A stretch of DNA of 27,758 nucleotides from a virus (IMGVR_UViG_3300030430_003209:1-27758), one strand, 5' to 3'. Counted from the first letter of the stretch, positions 15,178 through 23,591 are shown. Numbers and translations: made by a program. Notes: generated from the letters alone by a model not told the origin.

Positions 15178-17043
15178 TTATGTAATCTCACAAGAACCAC
15201 CAGCACAAGCTAATTCACCTGATAGATCTGTGTTGTCTGTATCTTCAACAATTTTTGTTAAATCAATATCTTGTAACGTTTTAGTCATTTCATCATACTT
15301 AGCTTTTGTAATATCTTCAAACGGTGCTTGAGTATAAGTACCACCATCATATGGTAATACAGATAAACCATTGTAAGTATTTCTGTTTTTCCACATCCAC
15401 TCGCCAGCAGGTTCCCAGTCTTTTTCTTTCAAACTTATTGTAGCAGACACGTTGTGTGTATTGCTACCTGTTTTGTGACCAGTAGCAACCCAGTCTGTAG
15501 CTACACGTTTAACACGTTCTAATAAATCAAAAGCAGACTCAGTTCTAATTATAGAACCTTTTGGCGCTGCTTGTGGTATTTCTATAACAGCAGTATCATG
15601 AGGCCTAAAATATTCATCTTGTATAAGCTCTGGATGGTTTTTAGATAAATAATTATATATAGGTTCGTTTTTGCCTACACGCATCCTACGAATATAATAT
15701 TTATTATGCCATGCATGTATACCAGATGAAGTTCCAAGTACAAGAGATGTTGTTCCTGCAGGTTTAACGCATGTCGTGCGTGCTGCTTGGTTTATCCCTA
15801 TTATTTTTGCTATTCTTCTGTTTTCCGCTTTTACTATATTTGCAGCTTCCTTCATATCCAGCTGGAGCACAGCGGCACTCCCTATTCCTGTCATTGACAC
15901 ACCTATAAGCGCGTCGCGTTCTGTTGTCTCTTGCCATATTTCTCTTAAATAATGAAACTCTGTATAACCTGCTTGTAATGTGCCTATAAATGCAGCAGCT
16001 TTAACTCTTAAATTAAAATCATCTTGATCAACTACATTTGATACGTTTACTTCGCATAAGTTACAAAACTGAAAAGGTCTTAGTGCTATTTCACAACACG
16101 GGTTAGTACCCCAGTCTTTGTCATTATTAAAATATATGCCAGGCTCACCAGAACCAGATAACTCTATACGCTTCCATAAATCTAAGAAAAACTCTTTAGT
16201 TATCTTATGTCTCATTAATACAGCAGAGTTATTAGCTCTACCACGTTGTGGGTTTATTTCCCACCAGTTACCTGATTTACAAGCTATCATTTCTTCATCA
16301 TATGCTGAAAACAAAGATATAAGAGCTGCTCTACGTATACCACCAGCAAGTACTGCGTCAGCTATGTGACATACAATATCATGTACTTCTATACTCTTAA
16401 GTTTATCACCATCTTGTTTAGCATCTAATATTCCTTTAATTTTTAATAAACACTCTTTTAGTGGTTGAGGCCCTGGAGCTTTACCGCCAGACGTAACGAG
16501 CCTTGCACCCTTTGGCCTAATATCCGAATAATCAAATTTTATCTTAGATGATCTCTTAGAGCCTAAATAAGACTTAATTAAAACCTTTATTGCGTCAGAC
16601 CAACCTTCAATACTGTCACCTATTACAAACCTACGTTTTCTAACACTATGAGGTTTAATTATTTCTGGTAGCTTCTTTATGTTATGGAGTTGAACAGAGT
16701 AACCCACGCCACAACCAGATAATAAAAGGAACATACACTCGCTAAAGCTATCAATGTGATCAATAGGTAAGTAAGCGCAGTTGTATAATCTATTCGGACT
16801 AATCTCAATTGGCTTACCACCAAACTGAAGACTACGCATAGATGGTAAAACTTTCTTTTTATATACGAAATCATAATTTGTTTCTATTTGTTCTTTTAAA
16901 CTAGGGTATTTTCTTATATGCATTTGCTTGTTACGATCAACTAATTCTTGCCAAGTTTCTCGCCTTTTTAACTCAGGTACATATTTAGCATATTTCATAT
17001 GTACTGTTATATCTGATAATATTTTATTGTTTATTTGTTTCAT
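15178..17043 (-). CDS. nrdJ: Class II (adenosylcobalamin-dependent) ribonucleotide reductase, monomeric type
   Basis: 621 aa. Reduces ribonucleotides to deoxyribonucleotides using coenzyme B12. Landmarks match the Lactobacillus leichmannii enzyme: C89 in RLYNCAYLP (C119 equivalent), NPC316-C-E318 (thiyl-radical Cys C408 and E410), and C327 in FCNLCEVN exactly 11 residues later (C419). The C-terminal redox pair C613-x4-C618 (CAGGSCEIT) matches C731/C736. At 621 aa it is shorter than the 739-aa bacterial enzyme, consistent with compact phage forms. The start at 17043 overlaps the endonuclease gene by 20 nt. It is the last gene of the minus-strand block. It supplies dNTPs without a second subunit and depends on host cobalamin and thioredoxin. 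Confidence 0.93.
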   Translation of the reverse strand: MKQINNKILSDITVHMKYAKYVPELKRRETWQELVDRNKQMHIRKYPSLKEQIETNYDFVYKKKVLPSMRSLQFGGKPIEISPNRLYNCAYLPIDHIDSFSECMFLLLSGCGVGYSVQLHNIKKLPEIIKPHSVRKRRFVIGDSIEGWSDAIKVLIKSYLGSKRSSKIKFDYSDIRPKGARLVTSGGKAPGPQPLKECLLKIKGILDAKQDGDKLKSIEVHDIVCHIADAVLAGGIRRAALISLFSAYDEEMIACKSGNWWEINPQRGRANNSAVLMRHKITKEFFLDLWKRIELSGSGEPGIYFNNDKDWGTNPCCEIALRPFQFCNLCEVNVSNVVDQDDFNLRVKAAAFIGTLQAGYTEFHYLREIWQETTERDALIGVSMTGIGSAAVLQLDMKEAANIVKAENRRIAKIIGINQAARTTCVKPAGTTSLVLGTSSGIHAWHNKYYIRRMRVGKNEPIYNYLSKNHPELIQDEYFRPHDTAVIEIPQAAPKGSIIRTESAFDLLERVKRVATDWVATGHKTGSNTHNVSATISLKEKDWEPAGEWMWKNRNTYNGLSVLPYDGGTYTQAPFEDITKAKYDEMTKTLQDIDLTKIVEDTDNTDLSGELACAGGSCEIT

Positions 17044-17482
17044 TTATTAATTCTATTACTTTATCACACTCTTTTTGATTTTGCGGTTTATATAAGGTTA
17101 CATGTGGTAAGTTAATATTTACATACTTTTTAAACATTTTCCATCGCATTGGAAAACTTTCGTTAGCTCTACCCTTGCACTCAATTATAAATTTTTTAGA
17201 TACAAAGTCTGGTGTATATTTAATAGGTAATATTTTTTTACAACCTCTATTAACTAAATCACCTTTGCCATTGCTTTGTCTTTCATAACTTTTGTTATTA
17301 AACATAAAGCCTTCTTGTACTGTGTATGTTTCACCTTCATACTTAGCTTTAATCTTAGCTTTTTTTAAAGCTTGATACATATAACGCTCTAAACCACTAG
17401 CGAACGTAATCCCGTCAAACTTAACTTTCTTAGCTCTAACAGGACCACGTTTTCTTTTATATTTACGAACCACTGTTCTCAA
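17024..17482 (-). CDS. T7 endonuclease I-like PD-(D/E)XK nuclease (Holliday-junction resolvase candidate)
   Basis: 152 aa. A basic N-terminus is followed by FDGITFASGLERYMYQAL (E32 as upstream acidic residue), YTPDF with D92, and FIIECKG with E101-x-K103. The pattern E...PD...ExK and the following SFPMRWKMFKKY and VTLYKPQNQKECD segments match phage endonuclease I / related DUF1064-like nucleases, which cut branched DNA and in T7 degrade host DNA and resolve replication intermediates. It overlaps both neighbours by 20 nt. An unspecific nuclease of the same fold is the alternative. Confidence 0.85.
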   Translation of the reverse strand: MRTVVRKYKRKRGPVRAKKVKFDGITFASGLERYMYQALKKAKIKAKYEGETYTVQEGFMFNNKSYERQSNGKGDLVNRGCKKILPIKYTPDFVSKKFIIECKGRANESFPMRWKMFKKYVNINLPHVTLYKPQNQKECDKVIELINETNKQ

Positions 17483-17759
17483 TTAATTCTTCACGAGCAG
17501 CTTGTATATACAATATAGCATCCATAAGCTCTTCTTGTATGTCGTTTAAATAACCTAATAAATCTTTATGTTTATTTTTACGCTCTTCGTGTAATGTTCT
17601 ACCGTACTTTTCAAAACCTACGTTAGATCTACTAACAAATTTATCAACTATATTTTTAACTACTGGATCGCGAAAGCCATATGATTCTCTTATAGCAATA
17701 CCATTTTTTGCATCCATTATTTCTCTTTCACTCATATTAATCTTTTTTAAATGTTCCAT
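17463..17759 (-). CDS. MazG-like all-alpha NTP pyrophosphatase-family protein
   Basis: 98 aa, predicted all helical. The second half has VGFEKYGRTLHEER, then DLLGYLNDIQEELMDAILYI, with the EExxDA motif used by MazG/dUTPase-type enzymes to bind Mg2+. Such enzymes hydrolyse (d)NTPs to (d)NMPs and pyrophosphate. It overlaps the preceding fusion gene by 23 nt and the nuclease gene by 20 nt. It is shorter than most MazG proteins but typical of phage versions. Substrate unknown; dCTP or dUTP would fit the neighbouring synthase-fold enzyme. Confidence 0.7.
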   Translation of the reverse strand: MEHLKKINMSEREIMDAKNGIAIRESYGFRDPVVKNIVDKFVSRSNVGFEKYGRTLHEERKNKHKDLLGYLNDIQEELMDAILYIQAAREELIENSGS

Positions 17760-18552
17760 TACTCATTTTACCTGTTCTATTTTTAATCTCTTCATATGCA
17801 AGATCAATACAGTCTTCAATACTAGTACCAGCAAGTTCTGCTAAATTAGTTAATACAACTACACAATCACCAATACCGTCCATTGTAGCTTGCTTATCAA
17901 CTTTAAGCACAGCTCTACATATTTCACCAGCTTCTTCCATAAGTTTTAATGTTTGTGTTTTTGTATCGCCACCGCTATATAAACCTCTTTCGTTAGCCCA
18001 TAATCTAATTTTATCAAACCTACTAACTCTATGATCTGACATAATACCACCAGTTCTAGTTACATGGTCGTTCATATGTAAATTAGCTAAAGTATCATGA
18101 CTGTCGTGATTATCAAACCACCTAGCAAAAGCTCTATTATATACATAACATCTTTCATTTGTGTATTGTGATTTTGCTACATTACTCATAATCCACTCTA
18201 TTGATTTTCTTGTTATTGTACACTCACCAAACGGTGTATCCCATGACATACCTATGTTATCCATAAGCCTGCCTTTTAATTTTCTGACTGGACAAGGAAA
18301 AGTCGTAGTCATTTCTGTTACATTAATTTTCATTTGATTACATTTTAATTTATTATAAGGTTTTTCATCTAACTTGTAGCCGTGCAGTTGTTGCAAATAT
18401 AACTCTTTTTTTGAAATATAATTAATATCATCAGACATTTCTAATATTTCGTATTCATCTTCTGTATATCCTTGTTGTTGCTCAACACGGTGTTTTATAT
18501 TGTTCGTTACACCTATTTTTACACCCGGTATATGGTATATACAATATGTCAT
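17737..18552 (-). CDS. GIY-YIG nuclease domain fused to MazG-like pyrophosphohydrolase
   Basis: 271 aa. The N-terminus (about 1-70) reads as a compact GIY-YIG domain: CIYHIPGVKIGVTNNIKHR, with IY and KIG in place of GIY and YIG, an Arg in the following helix, and a Glu in SKKELYLQQLHGYKLD. A middle part (about 75-170) beginning VTEMTTTFPCPVRKLKGRL has no recognised family. The C-terminus (about 176-271) is MazG-like: KLMEEAGEICRA plus DGIGDCVVVLTNLAEL supply EExxE and DxxxD metal ligands. It overlaps the synthase-like gene by ATGA. Similar GIY-YIG proteins occur in marine phages (from memory). Activity of the shortened nuclease motif is uncertain. Confidence 0.78.
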   Translation of the reverse strand: MTYCIYHIPGVKIGVTNNIKHRVEQQQGYTEDEYEILEMSDDINYISKKELYLQQLHGYKLDEKPYNKLKCNQMKINVTEMTTTFPCPVRKLKGRLMDNIGMSWDTPFGECTITRKSIEWIMSNVAKSQYTNERCYVYNRAFARWFDNHDSHDTLANLHMNDHVTRTGGIMSDHRVSRFDKIRLWANERGLYSGGDTKTQTLKLMEEAGEICRAVLKVDKQATMDGIGDCVVVLTNLAELAGTSIEDCIDLAYEEIKNRTGKMSNGTFKKD

Positions 18553-19205
18553 ATTTTATCATTATATAAATGCATATTATGTGCAAAATGATAATATACA
18601 CCAGGTTCAACATTTAACTCATGTGCAACTAAGCCTTGCAACATAGAGAAACAATACTGGTCATTACAAAAGCCATACCAAAGATCGTTACTACGCATTG
18701 TAACACACATATCTAATCTATCGTGTACAATTGTAAATTGTACAGCATAAGTGCAAGGCGTATCGTGTGCATAGCTAGTTATTTCTTTACCATCGTATAT
18801 TGATATAGCTGCTTGTCTAGTTTCTGACTTTTGCCTTAATGTTTCTATTACCATATCTAGTTGAGCATTACGTTGCCACTGCCAACCATAATTAGAGTTA
18901 ACATTACCTTTGTCGTCAGCCATACGTTTCCATATCTCAGGTACTTTACCGTATATTTTACCTAGCTTTTCAATATTATTATCACCAGACAAGTACCATT
19001 GCCACTCAGCTTCAGCATACTCTTGTTTCCAATTACGTTCTCTATTTATTATTTTATTGTCTAGTGGGTTTGTTATATAAAAACCTACGTTAAACAATGC
19101 TTTAGTATCTGCAAAGTCTACACCGTTTTGTATTATTTGGTCGTGCATATATTCATATGCTTCGTTTGCATTTCTAAAGACTTTATTATTTATTGTATTT
19201 ATCAT
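18549..19205 (-). CDS. Thymidylate-synthase-fold enzyme, dCMP hydroxymethylase-like
   Basis: 218 aa. Matches the ThyA fold: NSNYGWQWQR, catalytic C151 in DTPCT, R171-S-N-D174 phosphate-binding motif and H212-L-Y214. Distances agree exactly with E. coli thymidylate synthase (C146 to R166 is 20; to N177 is 31; to H207 is 61). The residue at the N177 position is D182. In T4 dCMP hydroxymethylase this Asn is Asp, which selects dCMP over dUMP. The enzyme is therefore more likely a deoxycytidylate hydroxymethylase (or methylase) than a true thymidylate synthase. The protein stops 4 residues after the HxY motif, lacking the usual C-terminal ~50 residues. It overlaps the upstream gene by 20 nt. Confidence 0.82.
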   Translation of the reverse strand: MINTINNKVFRNANEAYEYMHDQIIQNGVDFADTKALFNVGFYITNPLDNKIINRERNWKQEYAEAEWQWYLSGDNNIEKLGKIYGKVPEIWKRMADDKGNVNSNYGWQWQRNAQLDMVIETLRQKSETRQAAISIYDGKEITSYAHDTPCTYAVQFTIVHDRLDMCVTMRSNDLWYGFCNDQYCFSMLQGLVAHELNVEPGVYYHFAHNMHLYNDKI

Positions 19206-19455
19206 AATAGTATTTATAATATTCTAATTTTTTATTTAATACACTTCTACTGTCGTACCTTTTAGGATCAACATGTGTTTTATCTTTTATTTCTATATGT
19301 ATCTGCCAATGATTTAATTCATGCTTCCAATCAGGCGTAATACTTATTTTAATACCTGTATGCATACACCAGCAAATAATTTTCATCTCTTCTTCTGACC
19401 AAGATCTTCTAGGTGCTTTTTTACTTGGTATCTTTTGCCATTTAAAAAAACCCAT
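19186..19455 (-). CDS. Small basic hypothetical protein
   Basis: 89 aa. Starts MGFFKWQKIPSKKAPRRSWS, followed by EEEMKIICWCMHTGIKISI and a Trp/His-containing middle, then a Tyr/Lys-rich helical end (KKLEYYKYYYDKYNK). The start codon overlaps the primase-helicase stop by one base, and its 3' end overlaps the synthase-fold gene by 20 nt. No family recognised; position suggests a replication or nucleotide-metabolism accessory. Confidence 0.7.
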   Translation of the reverse strand: MGFFKWQKIPSKKAPRRSWSEEEMKIICWCMHTGIKISITPDWKHELNHWQIHIEIKDKTHVDPKRYDSRSVLNKKLEYYKYYYDKYNK

Positions 19456-21161
19456 TATTCCCAGGGCATAGCTTCAGCTTCAACTTCATCTATTAAATGC
19501 GGTACAAAGCTACCAGATCTAGGCTCCCAAGTAAAATGACTTTCAGCACCGTTTTCACCTAAGTTTTGAAACTTAACTTTAAGTACTTTAACTTTAGTTG
19601 TTTTAGCTTCATAGTCTCTATGTACTAACAAACCGTGATAACTAGCATCATACCACTCACCACCACCTTTAATATTATACATAGTAGGCTCTTCCATTTT
19701 ACCATCAGAACCTTTATACATTTTAGTTGGGTGAGCAACTATAAAAGTTAATACATCATACTTTTTACAAAAAGCTTCGATCTTAGCTAAATAATCCATT
19801 GTATAACGGTTTACGTCATCTGATACTGCGTTTGTGTCTCTGATCTTATTAAACGGATCGAGGACTAAACATTTAATACCCTTACGTTTTACAAGCTCAG
19901 CACCTTTACGTAACACAGCTTCAAGACTATATTTATCCATATCAATAAAGAAATAGTTATCATTAACATGATCAGTTACTTGCTGCCATTTATCATTACC
20001 AATATCATCTACACGAGGCATATCTTGCCAATGCTTACGCATTAACTTATGAGCATGAAGATATACCGGCTGATTTTCAGGCGAAGCATACGCAGTTTTC
20101 CAACCATAGTTATTATTATAACCAACAACCATTTGATCGACAAAGTCAGATTTACCGCTACTAGGCACACCAGTGACAGTGATAAATTGCCCAGTATACG
20201 TACTAAATATTTTATCGAAATTATTGAGGCCAATTTGGAAGCCAGGCTTGAAACCATTTTTAACAAAGTCTCTAAGTTCATCTTCTACATCTTTTAATGT
20301 TGATACGTTTTCTAGCGGTACAGGGCGAGCGTTGTGTATAGCACTTTGAAGTGCGTCAGCGCCATGTTCAAGTAAATAATCATTAGCATCTTTGTTACCG
20401 TTAAAATCTATAAGATAACATACTTCCGCACCAAGACGCCTAACTAATTCACGTTGTAACATTTGACCAGGTTCATCAGCATCAACAGCTAATATAATTC
20501 TAGTTTTGTCATCAAAATAATCAATACAATTATCTAAATAATCTAAGTTATTATTGTTTAACGTAGCACCGTTAGGTACTGATATTGCGTTTGGTATACC
20601 AGCTTCATGTAATGCTAACACATCCATTTCACCTTCAACAATAACACAAGTATCATACCCAACAATACTATTTATATTATAAAATACTTTTTCAGCACCT
20701 TTAAATAATTTAAAGTTTTTTCTACCGTCTCTGTATTTTATGTTAATCAATTGATCACCCATAAAATAATTAAACTGAATAGTATTTTCTTTTTTACCTG
20801 TCTGTGGCATAAACTCTTGACCTTGACCTACGCGTAAGTCTTTAAGTGTTTGTTTTGATATGCCTCTTGTTTTAAACCACTCTTCAACTTTTGTAGATGT
20901 TTTTTTAATTTTAACATCAGGCCTAACATAAACTCTTTCGCTAGCGCCTTTACGTTGATACGTATGTAGTTGAAATGTAGTATTACAATTGTGACAAGTA
21001 CCGAGACCACGTTCCCAATCATAACTAGCACATTGTGCTTTTTGATTTTTAGGTTTCCTAGTATGCGAACACAAGGGACAAGTCCCCTGTGCTGCATTTT
21101 CTTTTAGGCCATGTTGATTGAACTTATCAATAACAAATCCATTGATCTCTTGTTTACTCAT
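19455..21161 (-). CDS. T7 gp4/Twinkle-type primase-helicase
   Basis: 568 aa. An N-terminal zinc ribbon (C28-x2-C31 ... C56-x2-C59) precedes a TOPRIM primase core with VEGEMD (E176) and a VDADEPG motif, then a RecA-like DnaB-family helicase with Walker A G331-VPSSGKS338. LVLDPFNKI is the probable Walker B, with a VAHPTK segment beyond it. The acidic end (EVEAEAMPWE) resembles the tail through which T7 gp4 contacts polymerase and SSB. The domain order and length match bifunctional replicative primase-helicases. It follows the SSB-like gene with a one-base overlap. Confidence 0.94.
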   Translation of the reverse strand: MSKQEINGFVIDKFNQHGLKENAAQGTCPLCSHTRKPKNQKAQCASYDWERGLGTCHNCNTTFQLHTYQRKGASERVYVRPDVKIKKTSTKVEEWFKTRGISKQTLKDLRVGQGQEFMPQTGKKENTIQFNYFMGDQLINIKYRDGRKNFKLFKGAEKVFYNINSIVGYDTCVIVEGEMDVLALHEAGIPNAISVPNGATLNNNNLDYLDNCIDYFDDKTRIILAVDADEPGQMLQRELVRRLGAEVCYLIDFNGNKDANDYLLEHGADALQSAIHNARPVPLENVSTLKDVEDELRDFVKNGFKPGFQIGLNNFDKIFSTYTGQFITVTGVPSSGKSDFVDQMVVGYNNNYGWKTAYASPENQPVYLHAHKLMRKHWQDMPRVDDIGNDKWQQVTDHVNDNYFFIDMDKYSLEAVLRKGAELVKRKGIKCLVLDPFNKIRDTNAVSDDVNRYTMDYLAKIEAFCKKYDVLTFIVAHPTKMYKGSDGKMEEPTMYNIKGGGEWYDASYHGLLVHRDYEAKTTKVKVLKVKFQNLGENGAESHFTWEPRSGSFVPHLIDEVEAEAMPWE

Positions 21162-21469
21162 TAAAATGGTAAGTCTGGTTCAGAAGCAGCAGGTGCAGAT
21201 GCTGGTGCTGAGTTCATATCTTTTGGAGCTGTGTCAACATTATTTCCATCAGTCCAAACAACTTTTACATTACCAAGGTAAGTCTTAGGTGCTTTAGCAT
21301 CTCTTTCTTCTTTGGTTTGTTCTACAACTACAGGGCCTTGATTACCGAACTGATCTAGGTCATTATTCAAGGTTATTGTAATTGGTAAGTATTTACCTTT
21401 TTTACCCGCATATATTTTATCTTTAGGTATTTTTGTTAAGTCAATACTTGTTTTAATAATACTAGCCAT
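21161..21469 (-). CDS. Single-stranded DNA-binding protein candidate
   Basis: 102 aa. The body (about 1-75) is beta-rich with Lys/aromatic strands (KGKYLPITITLNND, KTYLGNVKVVWTDG), as in compact OB-fold phage SSBs. It is followed by an Ala/Pro/Ser linker and an acidic end EPDLPF, the classic SSB tip that recruits partners. It lies directly between the exonuclease and the primase-helicase. I could not match a named family, so the call rests on tail, size and context. Confidence 0.72.
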   Translation of the reverse strand: MASIIKTSIDLTKIPKDKIYAGKKGKYLPITITLNNDLDQFGNQGPVVVEQTKEERDAKAPKTYLGNVKVVWTDGNNVDTAPKDMNSAPASAPAASEPDLPF

Positions 21470-21479
21470 ATAATCTTTT

Positions 21480-22244
21480 TTATAATGTTTTGCTTATGAA
21501 ATACTGTTTAGGATCAAAGTCCTTGGTCTTGTAGAACAGATCATAAGCTTCTGCTGCTCTACGCACCTTGTCTTCTCCACGTTCATAAAACTCAGGTGAA
21601 CAATCAAACATGCCTATATTATGCGTGGCTTTATCGATAACTATAAATAGCATCTCATATCCAAATAACTTACTGTAGATATAAGCCTGAGAATCATAGT
21701 TATACTTTGACGCTGACCATTTAAACTTATCAATATCAGCGGTAGTTTTTAAATCAATAACAAGTTTTTCTTCATGATTAACAATATCTGCTTTACCTTT
21801 CCATTGGTTACCGAACAACTCTGTAATCATTGGAACTTCATATTCATGTTTACCAATGTTATGATATTCCATAGTTGGATCTGAGTTTCCTAATATAAGA
21901 TCTCTACATATATCATTAGACATGACTTTTTCTCTCATTAATTCAATAGTATCTACTTCGTGCTGTAGCAGACACAGCTCGCCACCAGCAACATCTTTAT
22001 AAGCTTTTGTATTTCTTGTATTAGATTTGACAACTTTGTATTTATCAATTTTGTCAGGTTCTAATATACAAGTGTGAAAATACCCACCTATTAAAAATGC
22101 TGGTGATGGCTTGCTTGGTTCAAACGCTCGTAACGGATCTTTTAATAGTTTGCCTATATGTGAGTTAGATAAAAACTTATTACCAAACTCACCGTAGTAA
22201 TCTTCATCGTTATAGAGTCTTTTTAATATTTGCTTTTTGTTCAT
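21480..22244 (-). CDS. RecE/lambda-exo-type PD-(D/E)XK exonuclease
   Basis: 254 aa. The core reads QWKGKAD153IVNHEEKLVID164-L-K166, the D...(D/E)xK catalytic triad of RecE-like exonucleases, followed by YNYDSQAYIYSKLFG, the conserved Gln/Tyr helix of this group. An N-terminal SNSHIGKLLKDP segment and AFLIGGYFHTCILEP (with H57) are also typical. The enzyme would resect double-stranded ends for the ERF annealing protein encoded just upstream; the genes overlap by 35 nt. Together they form a phage two-component recombination system. Confidence 0.9.
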   Translation of the reverse strand: MNKKQILKRLYNDEDYYGEFGNKFLSNSHIGKLLKDPLRAFEPSKPSPAFLIGGYFHTCILEPDKIDKYKVVKSNTRNTKAYKDVAGGELCLLQHEVDTIELMREKVMSNDICRDLILGNSDPTMEYHNIGKHEYEVPMITELFGNQWKGKADIVNHEEKLVIDLKTTADIDKFKWSASKYNYDSQAYIYSKLFGYEMLFIVIDKATHNIGMFDCSPEFYERGEDKVRRAAEAYDLFYKTKDFDPKQYFISKTL

Positions 22245-22770
22245 TTGTTAATTTGTATTTAGATTCAATAGCATCAATACTACCACCTGCAGCTACATAT
22301 TCTTTAGCTTTAGCTAACTGCTCATTTGTTATAGCTGGTTTAGCCGCCTGTTTGATTTTATTTACTGCATTAGACTTACCGTGATTATTAGTTGAGTCTG
22401 CATCTGCTGTATCATCAATTAAGAATAAATTACCTAATGCATACTTTTTACCATAAGATGATGCCGCACCAAACTGCTGTGCTGTTTGCATACCTTTTTG
22501 ATTTAAGTCTACACCAACTATAGCTGTAGCGTGTATTTGATTATCACCATCAGATATTGTTGCTGTTGATTTAATTGTTGGAACAGGTTCAGTCATTATT
22601 AATTCTTCATTAAGAATAACTGTAACACCGTGTTTTAATAAAAAAGGCTTTGTAGCCTCTAAAATGTCTTCAGCTTTACGGAAGTAGTACTTACCAAAGC
22701 TGTTGTAACTAGATTTTTTAGCTTTTAATTCAGTTTGAATTGTAGCTAGTTTTTGGTTTAATTTGTTCAT
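22210..22770 (-). CDS. erf: ERF-family single-strand annealing protein
   Basis: 186 aa. Residues about 20-130 carry the ERF signature: FGKYYFRKAEDILEATKPFL, then MQTAQQFGAASSYGKKYAL and NLFLIDDTADADS. The C-terminal ~50 residues form a small helical domain (ITNEQLAKAKEYVAAGGSID). ERF proteins anneal complementary single strands during phage recombination. The 62-nt A/T-rich gap upstream, one of the few real gaps in this block, holds a TATAAT (minus strand, 22788-22793) and could contain a promoter, although no clear -35 is seen. Confidence 0.92.
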   Translation of the reverse strand: MNKLNQKLATIQTELKAKKSSYNSFGKYYFRKAEDILEATKPFLLKHGVTVILNEELIMTEPVPTIKSTATISDGDNQIHATAIVGVDLNQKGMQTAQQFGAASSYGKKYALGNLFLIDDTADADSTNNHGKSNAVNKIKQAAKPAITNEQLAKAKEYVAAGGSIDAIESKYKLTNEQKANIKKTL

Positions 22771-22832
22771 AATTTGGTTTTTGGTTTATTATATTATCTT
22801 ATATTTTTCGTTTTTATTTTGTGTGTTGTAAC

Positions 22833-23591
22833 TCACAGAAACTCAACTACTTGCGAGTAATCTACGTTATCTATAAGCTTGTTTATTGCTTGCTTTTTTA
22901 TGTTAGATATTCTTACATAAGAGCTAGTACCAGGTATACCTAGTCTATCTGCTATTTGCAATGCTGTTTTCTTTTCACAATCAAGGCCATAGCTCATACG
23001 TATAACATCATATTCTTTAGGTGTTAAATATAGTTTTAACAGACTTAATATATATGATGTAAATATCTCTTGATTATAATCTTTTTCTTGAGCCATATTA
23101 TTTATACGCTCATAGTTTTTATTTGTTTCATCGTCTAAACTAGAAAATATAGAATTAAAAAACATAGCTACCATATCTTTGTTGTTATCAAAACCTTTAC
23201 GTATTTTGTTTAACTTATGTTCTGGTATTCTTATATTACCTCTGTTCATATCTACGCCTCTACGTATTGCGCCTTTTATACGTTTAGATAAAAAGCTTTT
23301 TAATGTTTTTTCTTGATCATCAGAGCTGTTTATTGTGTCCCACTCAATACGATCTACTGCGGCTATCAAGCCAAAGTTACCTTCTTGTATTAAATCTAAT
23401 ATACTCATACAGCCACTAGCTTGTTGTGACGTTGCAAACTTACGAGCTATATTTTCTACTAGTGGCATAAACACTGTTATTAATTCTTCTCTTGTATATT
23501 CTTCATAACTAAGAGATTTATCTAACCTTTTATAAGCTTGTTCTAAATCTTGTTTATACCTAATATAATTTTCTATGTTGTAATACTTCAC
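22833..23591 (-). CDS. Sigma-70-family transcription factor
   Basis: 252 aa. Region 2 lies at about 35-120: MPLVENIARKFATSQQASG, DLIQEGNFGLIAAVDRIEWD and FLSKRIKGAIRRGVD, covering core-binding and -10 recognition helices. A region-3-like GNIRIPEHKLNKIRKG follows. Region 4 is near 185-240 (LTPKEYDVIRMSYGLD, TALQIADRLGIPG, then a recognition helix). It probably redirects host RNA polymerase to late phage promoters. It overlaps the upstream HTH gene by ATGA. Confidence 0.93.
   Translation of the reverse strand: MKYYNIENYIRYKQDLEQAYKRLDKSLSYEEYTREELITVFMPLVENIARKFATSQQASGCMSILDLIQEGNFGLIAAVDRIEWDTINSSDDQEKTLKSFLSKRIKGAIRRGVDMNRGNIRIPEHKLNKIRKGFDNNKDMVAMFFNSIFSSLDDETNKNYERINNMAQEKDYNQEIFTSYILSLLKLYLTPKEYDVIRMSYGLDCEKKTALQIADRLGIPGTSSYVRISNIKKQAINKLIDNVDYSQVVEFL

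Noticed and set aside
18549-19205. Simple annotation as thymidylate synthase
   Set aside because: Asp at the substrate-selecting Asn position argues for dCMP as substrate, so a plain thyA label would mislead.
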